From positions 372,001-436,000 of the forward strand of contig NC_007760.1 of assembly GCF_000013385.1 (NCBI RefSeq): a stretch of DNA of 64,000 nt, in the 5' to 3' direction. The notes beneath the pieces were generated by a model. That model was not told the DNA's origin. It saw only the letters and a program-made list of their open reading frames with translations, and did no database searches. This DNA is from Anaeromyxobacter dehalogenans 2CP-C. Its GTDB lineage: Bacteria; Myxococcota; Myxococcia; Myxococcales; Anaeromyxobacteraceae. The translations under genes were made by a program, and so were the position numbers. Below, in pieces: positions 1-7,524 of the stretch (position 1 is the first letter of the stretch; every line of letters starts with the position of its first letter).

Positions 1-703
1 AGCGCGCGAGGAACCCCTCCACCGCGCGCATCGCCTCGTCGGGCCGCCGCTGCAGGACGAGGTGCGGCGCGTCGAGCATGCGGATCTCGGCGTCCGGGCG
101 CACCAGCCGGATCTCGATGGCGAGCCCGGTGCGGAGCAGCCGGTCCTGCCGCCCGCCCAGGAACAGCACCGGCGCCGGGCAGTCGCGGAGCCAGCCGGTC
201 GCGTCCACGTGCAGCGCCTCGTGCGCGCGGCGCGCCATCACCCGCGGCTGGACCGACGCGACCGCGGCCTGCACGTCGGCCACCAGCGCGTCGGGCGCGT
301 CGTGCCCGGCGAGCAGCACCCGCACCGCGTGCGCAGGCAGCGGCAGCCGGAAGAACGCGGGCGAGAGCGGCCGGAGCGCCGACACCAGCCGCGCCGCCGG
401 GCGCCGGTGGAAGCTCGCCGCCAGCACCACCCCGACCAGCCCCGGCGGCCGCCCTGCGGCGACGCGCAGCGCGAGCGGTCCGCCGAAGGACTCGCCGAGG
501 AGCGCGAAGCGCCGCCCGCGCGGCAGCTCGGCGCGCACGAGCTCGGCGAGCTCGGCGTACGAGCGCACGCGGTCCGGCGGGTACGACAGGGTGCGCAGCT
601 CGAGCGTGCCGCTCGCGGCGGCCACGAACCGTTCGAGGAGCCGGCCGGTGCCGTCCAGGCCGGGCAGGAGCAGCGTGAGCAGCGGTCCGTCGGAGGCGGT
701 CAT
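1..703 (-). CDS. Alpha/beta-fold hydrolase (3' end outside window)
   Basis: The protein begins MTASDGPLLTLLLPGLDGTG at the ATG whose complement is 701-703 and reads to the window edge without a stop, giving at least 234 residues. The early LPGLDGTG segment fits the oxyanion-hole strand of alpha/beta hydrolases. GESFGGP near residue 70 is the nucleophile elbow (G-x-S-x-G). Near the end of the visible part, PHLVLQRRPDEA supplies the expected late catalytic His after a segment like 'APVLFLGGRQDRLL' that normally carries the acid residue. No signal peptide is visible, so it is probably cytoplasmic. The substrate cannot be told from sequence. It is the only gene of its transcription unit visible here; the 211 bases up to the next gene on the other strand show nothing I recognise. 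Confidence 0.8.
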   Translation of the reverse strand, partial: MTASDGPLLTLLLPGLDGTGRLLERFVAAASGTLELRTLSYPPDRVRSYAELAELVRAELPRGRRFALLGESFGGPLALRVAAGRPPGLVGVVLAASFHRRPAARLVSALRPLSPAFFRLPLPAHAVRVLLAGHDAPDALVADVQAAVASVQPRVMARRAHEALHVDATGWLRDCPAPVLFLGGRQDRLLRTGLAIEIRLVRPDAEIRMLDAPHLVLQRRPDEAMRAVEGFLAR

Positions 704-914
704 GGTGTGACACGGTGACACGGCTGCCTGACGCGGCGCGTCTGCCGGTCGTCATAGGCCGGAGGCAGGGCGCCGTGGGCGGCCACCGCGGGCTCCGCCG
801 TCCGCCGCACCCCGTGCGGCGTCGCGGCCGTTGGCGGGCGCCCGGGATCCTGCGAGGTTGGATCGGGCGGTGGCGCGGCGGTGACGGCGCCGGCCGCCGG
901 AACGGGGGAGGTCG

Positions 915-1748
915 ATGATCGGGTGGATCAGCGCGCTCGCGCTCGCCGCCGCCGTCGCGCTCGTGGGCGTGCGGCGCGCCCGGTTCGCGCGGGAGGTCGC
1001 GGCGGAGGCGCGATCGCTCTGGGCGGTCCGGGAGGACGCGCCGCCGTCCCGCCTCGATCCCGGGACCCTGCCCGAGCCGGTGCGGCGCTACCTCGGGTTG
1101 GCCGGGGCGCTCGGGGCGGCGCCGCTCACCGCGGCCCGGCTCCGCCACGGCGGCACCTTCCGGCCGGCGCTCGAGGGCGCGTGGCGGCCGATCCGCGGCG
1201 TGCAGTACCTCGCCGCCGAGCCGCCGGGCTTCGTGTGGTGGGGACGCGTGCGGCTCGCGCCCGGGCTGGAGGTCGCGGCGCGGGATCGCTCGGCCGGCGG
1301 CGAGGGCGGCATGCGCATCGCGCTCGCCTCCGCCCTGGTGGTGGCCGACGTCACCGGTCCGGAGATCGACGCGGCCGCGCTGCAGCGGCTGCTCGGCGAG
1401 CTCGTGTGGCTCCCGACGGCGCTGCTCGACGCGCGGCACGTGGCGTGGCTGCCGCGCGACGCCTCGAGCGCGCGGGCGCGGCTGCGCGTGGGCGGGCGGG
1501 AGGTGGAGGCGACCTTCCACTTCGGCGGCGACGGCCTCCCGGAGCGGATCACGGCGCTGCGCTACCGCGACGTGAAGGGCCGGGGCGTGCTCACGCCGTG
1601 GACCGGGCGCTGCGCCGACTGGCGCGAGGTGGGCGGCGTGCGCGTCCCGTTCCGGATGGAGGCGAGCTGGGAGCTCGACGGCCGCGACCGTCCGTACGCG
1701 CGCTTCGAGCTGGAGCGGCTGGAGCACGGGGTCCCGCGACCGTTCTAG
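915..1748 (+). CDS. DUF6544-like hypothetical protein with N-terminal membrane anchor
   Basis: A 277-residue protein starting MIGWISALALAAAVALVGV, a hydrophobic segment of about 18 residues that looks like an uncleaved signal anchor. The rest (LPEPVRRYLGLAG, PGFVWWGRV, GELVWLPTALL, YRDVKGRGVLTPW, GVRVPFRMEASWELD) matches the pattern I know from the DUF6544 family, whose function is not established. The family resemblance is from memory of the P-V-x-R-Y-L and W-x-P-T motifs and was not searched. The start is the first ATG, with GGGGGAGG nine bases before it. It is monocistronic as far as visible, followed by a GC hairpin. Confidence 0.7.
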   Translation: MIGWISALALAAAVALVGVRRARFAREVAAEARSLWAVREDAPPSRLDPGTLPEPVRRYLGLAGALGAAPLTAARLRHGGTFRPALEGAWRPIRGVQYLAAEPPGFVWWGRVRLAPGLEVAARDRSAGGEGGMRIALASALVVADVTGPEIDAAALQRLLGELVWLPTALLDARHVAWLPRDASSARARLRVGGREVEATFHFGGDGLPERITALRYRDVKGRGVLTPWTGRCADWREVGGVRVPFRMEASWELDGRDRPYARFELERLEHGVPRPF

Positions 1749-1752
1749 GCCG

Positions 1753-1771
1753 CCGCCCCTCGCCGGGGCGG
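1753..1771 (+). terminator. GC-rich hairpin after the DUF6544-like gene
   Basis: CCGCCCC (1753-1759) and GGGGCGG (1765-1771) pair perfectly around a five-base loop, five bases after the stop codon. There is no T-run, as is common in very GC-rich genomes, so termination is plausible but unproven. Confidence 0.35.
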
Positions 1772-1947
1772 GAGCGACGCCACGTTCGACGCACCCACGG
1801 TCCGGGCGTGGGGCGCGATGCCTCGACGGCTTTCCGGGCGTCGCACGACGTTCGGGTTCCGCCCTTGGGGCGCGGCGATGCCGGCGCGAAGTGGGGAACA
1901 CTGACAGCTCGCCTCACCCACACGCACGTTCACTCGGGGGAAATCCG

Positions 1948-4242
1948 ATGCGCACCACAGGCACCACCACGCTGGCCCTGCTCGCGGCGCTGGCGCTCGC
2001 GCCGTCCGCCGCGTCCGCCGCAGCCGACGACCCGCAGCTCCCGGACGTCGCGCCGACGACCGACAACCCGTCGCATCCGCTCGGCGACGCGCAGGCGGCG
2101 CGCAAGGCCGTCGCGATCCAGGAGAAGCTGAACGGGAGGACGAAGGGCAGGACGCACCAGGTCGCGCGCGGCCAGTACGTCGAGCTCGAGCGGCTGGGCG
2201 AGGACCGGATCTGGACGGTGGTGGGCGAGTTCGGCGACGCCGTGAACGCGACCTACGGCGGCACGGCCGGCCCGCTGCGCAACCAGATCCCGGAGCCGGA
2301 CCGCGCGGTGGACAACGTGACCATCTGGGCGCCGGACTTCAGCCGCGCGTACTACGAGGCGCTGCTGTTCTCCGACGCGCCGGGCGACGTCTCGATGCGG
2401 AACTTCTACAAGGAGCTCTCCGCGAACCGCTACACCGTGAACGGCGAGGTCACCGACTGGGTGAAGGTGCCGTTCAACGAGGCCAACTACGGCGCGAACT
2501 ACTGCGGGGGCATCGTCTGCGCCCGCACCTGGCTGTTCGTGCGCGACGCGGTGAACGCCTGGTACAACGCGCAGATCGCGGCGGGCCGGACGCCGGCCGA
2601 GATCGACGCCTACCTGGCGCAGTACGACGTGTGGGACCGGTACGACCACGACGGCGACGGCAACTTCAACGAGCCGGACGGCTACATCGATCACTTCCAG
2701 GCGATCCACGCGGGCGAGGGCGAGGAGACCGGCGGCGGCGCGCAGGGCACCGACGCGATCTGGAGCCACCGCTGGTACGCGTTCTACAACAACATCGGCG
2801 CGACCGGCCCCGCGTTCAACCGCGCCGGCGGCATCCGCATCGGCAACAGCAGCTACTGGATCGGCGACTACACCGTCGAGCCGGAGAACGGCGGCGTGGG
2901 GGTGTTCGCGCACGAGTTCGGCCACGACCTCGGCCTGCCGGACCTCTACGACACCTCCGGCAACACCGGCGGCGCCGAGAACTCCACCGGCTTCTGGACG
3001 CTCTACTCGGTCGGCTCCTACGGCGCCTCGGGGCGGCCGGAGGACGGCCTGGGCACGAAGCCCATCCACATGAGCGCGTACGAGAAGATCTTCCTGGGCT
3101 GGTCGAACTACCAGGTGGTGCGCGCCGGCCAGTACGCCTCGCTGAAGCTCGGCGCGGCGGAGGCGAACACGAAGCAGGCGCAGACGCTGGTGGTGCTGCT
3201 GCCCGACAAGGTGGTGGAGCGCAACGTCGGCGCGCCGTACGCCGGGACGTACTTCTACTACTCCGGCTCGGGGAACGACCTCGACAGCTCGATGACGCGC
3301 CAGGTGACGCTGCCCGCCGGCAGCGCGTCGCTCACCGCCAAGGTGCGGTTCGACATCGAGCTGGACTGGGACTACGCGTACCTGACGGTGAACGGCGCGC
3401 CGGTCCAGACCAACCTCTCGACCTCGACGAGCCCGAACGGCCAGAACTTCGGCAACGGCATCACCGGCTCGACCGGCGGCGCCTGGGTGGACCTCACCGC
3501 CGACCTGTCGGCGTGGGCCGGCCAGACGGTGACGCTCGGGTTCCGCTACTGGACCGACGTCGCGGAGTCCCGGCCCGGCTTCTTCGTGGACGACATCGCC
3601 GTGAGCGGGCAGGCGGTGGACGGCGGCGAGGCGGAGGCGGGCTGGACGTACCACGGGTTCGTGCGCACGAACGGCACGCTCGCGGCGCCGTACTTCAACG
3701 CCTACTTCGCCGAGTACCGGCAGTACCGCGGGTACGACCAGTCGCTCGCCACCGGCCCGTACACCTTCGGCTACCTCAACGACCCGGCGCTGCAGAACTG
3801 GGTGGACCACTTCCCGTACCAGGACGGCCTGCTGGTCTGGTACTACGACACGTCGTTCGCCAACAACAACGTGGGGGACGCCTGCGCGAGCGGCCGCTGC
3901 GGCGGCCTGTTCCTGCCGGTGGACGCGCACCCCGGGCTCGTCCTGCGCCCCGACAACGGGAAGGCCTGGCGCCCGCGCTTCCAGGCGTACGACTCGACGT
4001 TCGGGCTCGAGCCGACCGACGTGGTGTGCCTGCACGCGAACAGCCAGGAGGGCTGCTTCGGCGGGCTCGCCGGCAACCCGCTCTTCGACGACACGCAGAG
4101 CTACTGGGTGCCGCCGGATCCGTCGCTCAACCACTACGGCTGGTCGAGCGTGATCGTGCCGAACACCGGGACCACCATCCGCGTGGTCGGGACCTCGGCG
4201 CAGGGTGACTTCATGCAGGTCGTGGTCGCGCCGAAGCGGTAG
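1948..4242 (+). CDS. Secreted M6-family (immune inhibitor A-like) zinc metalloprotease
   Basis: A 764-residue secreted protease. The start at 1948 is chosen because GGGGGAAA precedes it at proper spacing and it begins a clean signal peptide (MRTTGTTTLALLAALALAPS with an A-x-A cleavage region near residue 24). The zinc site HEFGHDLGLPDLYD starts at His322, giving H322-E323-x-x-H326 plus Asp332, typical of peptidase family M6. Residues about 440-560 (YYSGSGNDLDSSMTRQVTLP through FFVDDIAVSG) look like the MAM/jelly-roll module found after the catalytic domain in InhA-type enzymes. The C-terminal part carries several Cys pairs. The inferred role is degradation of extracellular protein, in keeping with a myxobacterial lifestyle. 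No dedicated inhibitor or secretion gene lies beside it. Confidence 0.9.
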   Translation: MRTTGTTTLALLAALALAPSAASAAADDPQLPDVAPTTDNPSHPLGDAQAARKAVAIQEKLNGRTKGRTHQVARGQYVELERLGEDRIWTVVGEFGDAVNATYGGTAGPLRNQIPEPDRAVDNVTIWAPDFSRAYYEALLFSDAPGDVSMRNFYKELSANRYTVNGEVTDWVKVPFNEANYGANYCGGIVCARTWLFVRDAVNAWYNAQIAAGRTPAEIDAYLAQYDVWDRYDHDGDGNFNEPDGYIDHFQAIHAGEGEETGGGAQGTDAIWSHRWYAFYNNIGATGPAFNRAGGIRIGNSSYWIGDYTVEPENGGVGVFAHEFGHDLGLPDLYDTSGNTGGAENSTGFWTLYSVGSYGASGRPEDGLGTKPIHMSAYEKIFLGWSNYQVVRAGQYASLKLGAAEANTKQAQTLVVLLPDKVVERNVGAPYAGTYFYYSGSGNDLDSSMTRQVTLPAGSASLTAKVRFDIELDWDYAYLTVNGAPVQTNLSTSTSPNGQNFGNGITGSTGGAWVDLTADLSAWAGQTVTLGFRYWTDVAESRPGFFVDDIAVSGQAVDGGEAEAGWTYHGFVRTNGTLAAPYFNAYFAEYRQYRGYDQSLATGPYTFGYLNDPALQNWVDHFPYQDGLLVWYYDTSFANNNVGDACASGRCGGLFLPVDAHPGLVLRPDNGKAWRPRFQAYDSTFGLEPTDVVCLHANSQEGCFGGLAGNPLFDDTQSYWVPPDPSLNHYGWSSVIVPNTGTTIRVVGTSAQGDFMQVVVAPKR

Positions 4243-4265
4243 CGCGCCCGCGGGCGGGGACGGGA

Positions 4266-4289
4266 GGGGCCGGCACGGCGCCGGTCCCC
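4266..4289. terminator. Hairpin between convergent genes
   Basis: GGGGCCGGC (4266-4274) pairs with GCCGGTCCCC (4280-4289) with one bulged T, lying in the 78-base gap between the stop codons of two convergent genes. It could end transcription from both sides. No T-tract is present. Confidence 0.4.
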
Positions 4290-4320
4290 CCGCCCACCCC
4301 CCGCCGCCCGGTGCGGCGGC

Positions 4321-7300
4321 TCAGGGGACGTACACCGCGGGTCCGGGCCGCCCGGGCAGCCCGTCCACCGCGCCGCGCGAGACGAAGGTGGCGCCGCCGT
4401 CGGTCGAGACGTGGAGCAGGTCGCCGCCGAGGTAGAGCGCCGGGCCGCTCGCGGACACCGCGTCCAGCCAGGCCGGGCCGCCCGCCGCGGCGATGAACGT
4501 GGCGCCGCCGTCGGTGGAGCTGAACAGGCCGACGTTCGAGGCCACGTGGATCGCGCCGGAGGGCGCCACCGCCACCCCGCGCAGGGAGAGGGTGTAGCTG
4601 GCCGGCGCCACCAGCCCGGCCGCCGCGCCGCGCTCGGCGAAGGTGACGCCGCCGTCGGTGGAGACGAACACCGTGTCGCGCGCCGCCACCGCGACGGTGC
4701 CGCCGCGGGCGTCCACGCCGACGGTGTCGGAGAGGTAGCTCGTCGAGCCGGCCGGCGGCAGCCGCTGCGTGAAGTGCGCGCCGCCGTCGGTGGAGACCTG
4801 CAGCCAGGACATCTGCCCGAGGTACACGGTGCTCGCGTCGGGGGCCGCCACGCAGGCGGCCATGGCGGCGTTCGTGAGCGTCGCCGGCGGCGCGAAGGTG
4901 GCGCCGCCGTCGGAGGAGACCGAGAGCCCGAAGGTGGTGACCGCGTAGACTCGAGTGCCCGCCGCCGCGAGATCCTCGACGCCCGGGTTCCCGAGCCCGT
5001 CCGCCTTGGTGCGCAGCACGAAGGTGCGGAACCCGTCGGTGGAGACGGCCACGCCGCTGTCGAGCGCGGCGTACAGCGAGCCGCCGGCGGCGGCCACGTC
5101 GCGCACCCCGCCGGCGGGCAGCTCCGCGGAGCGGAAGGTCGCGCCCGCGTCGGTGGACAGGAAGAACCCGGGCGCGTAGCCGACGTACACGCGCGCGCCC
5201 TCGGCGTACACGGTGGAGGCGATGGCCGCGGTGCTGTCGGGCGCGACGAACCAGCGCGGCGCGAACGTCGCCCCGCCGTCCGCCGAGGCGCAGAACGCGT
5301 CGGTGGAGCCCGACCAGTAGCGCTGCCCGCTCACCACCCAGACGCCCTGGCCGGAGACCGCCACGTCCAGGATCGAGGTCTCGCCGGCCGGGCACGGGCG
5401 GGCGATGGACGTGGCCGAGGCGGGCGCGCCGGTCGCGTCGCGGCCCAGGATGGCGAGGCCGGCGGCGGTGGCGGCGTACACGCGGTCGGCGGTCACCGCG
5501 ACGGCGCGGACGTCGGCGGAGGGGAGTGCGGGGACGGTGCCGGTGTCCAGCCGGGCGAACGTCGCGCCGCCGTCGGTGGAGCGGAGGAGGCCGGTCGAGG
5601 TCGCGGCGAACACGTCCCCGGTGCCGGCGTCGAGCACCACGTCGGCGACGGCCCGGTCCGCGACGGTCCACGCGAACGTGCGCGCCCGGTCGTGCGAGAC
5701 CGCGAGGCCGAGCGACGTCGCGACGTACACGTCCTTGCCGGCGCCGGCGATCGCCGTCACCCGGGCGTCGTTGCCGTCCATGGTGCGCTGCAGGAGCGGC
5801 ACGAACGTCGCGCCGCCGTCCACCGAGCGGAACACGCCCTCCTCCGTGCCGGCCAGGACCAGGCTGCCCTCGGCCCACACCGCCAGGCCCGGGAGCAGCC
5901 AGCCGTTCGTGGGGCTCACCAGCCGGGTGAGCGCCCAGGCAGCCCCGTCGTCGGAGCCGGCCACGCCGCGCTCGGTGGCGCGCCAGAGCCGGCCGGTGAC
6001 CGGGTCGCGATGGAACGCGTACGTCCAGCCGGCGCCGCCCAGCGCGACGAACCGGGCCGGCACCGCCCCGGCGCCGCGGGCGAGCCCGCCGGTGGTCGCG
6101 ACGTAGGTGAACCCGGTGGTGGACACGGAGTAGCGCTGCTGGCGCACCGCCTCGCGGTTGCCCGCCCGATCCACCGAGTAGTAGCGGAGCAGGGTCTCGC
6201 CCTCGCCCACCGCGATGGGGCCGGCGGCGGCGCCCTCCACCACGGTGCCGTTGCCCGGCGCCGGCGCGCTGCCGTCGGTCGTGTACACCACGCGCGCGCA
6301 GCCGGAGCCGCCCGCGTCCGCACAGGTGAGCGTGACCTGCTGCGGCGCCGCGTACACGCCGTCGGTCACGCTGGCGGTGGTGACCGGCTCGACGCAGTCC
6401 GGGTCGGTGGTGAAGGTCCAGGAGACCGCGGCGGGCAGCCCGTTGCCGGCGAGGTCGGTGACGCCCGGGTCGATCGTGGCGGTGTAGGTCGTGCCGCACT
6501 CGAGGCGGCGGTCGGGCGGGAAGCGCGCCGTCCGCGTGGCGGGGTCGTACGCGGCGCCGGTCGCCTGCGCGGGCGCGAGGGTGAGCCGGGCGGCGGTCAC
6601 CGTCGCCGGGTCCATGTCCTCGTCGAACGCGGCCGCCGGCACCACGTCGAGCGGGACGCCGGTGGCGCCGTCGGGCGGGAACACCGAGGCGACGCCGGGC
6701 GGATCCACGTCGATGACGTAGGTGCCGGTGCCGGTGGCGCTCCGGTTCCCCTCCCCGTCGAGCGCGAAGAACGTCAGCGTCGCGGTCGCCTCGAGGCGGA
6801 CCGGCCCGACGTACGTCTGCGGGGCGCCGCCGTTCACCGCGTACACCGTCTGCGCGCAGCCCGAGCCGCCGGGCTCGTCGGCGCAGGCGATCGTCACGTC
6901 CACCGGGTGGTTGAAGTGGCCGCCGGCCGGGTCGGCGGCGACCGCCGGCGCGACGGTGTCCGGCGCGCCGCGGGTGTCGAAGCCGAGCACCCAGCCGGCG
7001 AACGGCTCGCCCCGCGCGCCGCGCGCGGTGGGCAGGATGAAGACCGCGTAGGACGTCGAGAGCGCGAGCGGCGCCGCCGGCGTGAGCACCAGCGTGGCGG
7101 TGGCCGCGTCGTAGGCCGGCGTGAACGGCACCGGGGTCGTGCCGCGCCGGAAGGACAGGGCGCCGGCGAGGGTGGCGGTGTCCACGCAGGTGTTGAACCG
7201 GATCCGCACCGTCGCGTTCACCGAGACGCCGTCCGCGCCCTGCGCCGGCGCGGACTCCACCACCTGCAGCGAGCTCGCCGCGGGGAGCGCGCAGGACGAG

Positions 7301-7407
7301 CCGCCGGGGGCGCCGCCTCCGCCCCCGCCGCCGCCGGAGCAGCCGGCGAGCGCGAGGGCGGAGGCGAGGGCGACGGCGAGGGGGGGCAGGGCTGCGCGAC
7401 GGTGCAT
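4321..7407 (-). CDS. Large lipoprotein: Ig-like and chitobiase-C-like modules followed by a BNR/Ycf48-type propeller
   Basis: A 1028-residue lipoprotein. The start is the ATG at 7407, preceded by GGAGGAT; it gives a signal peptide ending in lipobox L-A-G-C with Cys23, then a poly-Gly linker. Residues about 45-140 and 240-345 resemble bacterial Ig-like (Big_5) domains (SAPAQGADGVSVNATVRIRF; VFPPDGATGVPLD). Each is followed by a module like the chitobiase C-terminal repeat (HFNHPVDVTIACADEPGGSG; YAAPQQVTLTCADAGGSG). From about residue 450 there are at least ten repeats ending in S-T-D-G-G-A-T-F or close variants, the hallmark of sialidase/Ycf48-like beta-propeller blades. No sialidase catalytic residues are apparent, so a binding or scaffold role on the cell surface is more likely than glycosidase activity. 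It is divergent from the aminopeptidase gene. Confidence 0.85.
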   Translation of the reverse strand: MHRRAALPPLAVALASALALAGCSGGGGGGGGAPGGSSCALPAASSLQVVESAPAQGADGVSVNATVRIRFNTCVDTATLAGALSFRRGTTPVPFTPAYDAATATLVLTPAAPLALSTSYAVFILPTARGARGEPFAGWVLGFDTRGAPDTVAPAVAADPAGGHFNHPVDVTIACADEPGGSGCAQTVYAVNGGAPQTYVGPVRLEATATLTFFALDGEGNRSATGTGTYVIDVDPPGVASVFPPDGATGVPLDVVPAAAFDEDMDPATVTAARLTLAPAQATGAAYDPATRTARFPPDRRLECGTTYTATIDPGVTDLAGNGLPAAVSWTFTTDPDCVEPVTTASVTDGVYAAPQQVTLTCADAGGSGCARVVYTTDGSAPAPGNGTVVEGAAAGPIAVGEGETLLRYYSVDRAGNREAVRQQRYSVSTTGFTYVATTGGLARGAGAVPARFVALGGAGWTYAFHRDPVTGRLWRATERGVAGSDDGAAWALTRLVSPTNGWLLPGLAVWAEGSLVLAGTEEGVFRSVDGGATFVPLLQRTMDGNDARVTAIAGAGKDVYVATSLGLAVSHDRARTFAWTVADRAVADVVLDAGTGDVFAATSTGLLRSTDGGATFARLDTGTVPALPSADVRAVAVTADRVYAATAAGLAILGRDATGAPASATSIARPCPAGETSILDVAVSGQGVWVVSGQRYWSGSTDAFCASADGGATFAPRWFVAPDSTAAIASTVYAEGARVYVGYAPGFFLSTDAGATFRSAELPAGGVRDVAAAGGSLYAALDSGVAVSTDGFRTFVLRTKADGLGNPGVEDLAAAGTRVYAVTTFGLSVSSDGGATFAPPATLTNAAMAACVAAPDASTVYLGQMSWLQVSTDGGAHFTQRLPPAGSTSYLSDTVGVDARGGTVAVAARDTVFVSTDGGVTFAERGAAAGLVAPASYTLSLRGVAVAPSGAIHVASNVGLFSSTDGGATFIAAAGGPAWLDAVSASGPALYLGGDLLHVSTDGGATFVSRGAVDGLPGRPGPAVYVP

Positions 7408-7524
7408 GCGGATCCTCCGAGAAGGCGCGCAGTCTACACGCGCGGTGCAGGCGCGCGAGGGCCAGCGCGGGCACGCGGGTAGGCCGCTGTCGGGCACTTG
7501 GCCCGGCGCGACCGCGGGGTGCTA

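Noticed and set aside
4321-7407. Sialidase function for the BNR-repeat lipoprotein
   Set aside because: The repeats match, but no Arg triad or catalytic Tyr/Glu pattern of sialidases could be placed; Ycf48-like non-enzymatic propellers use the same motif.
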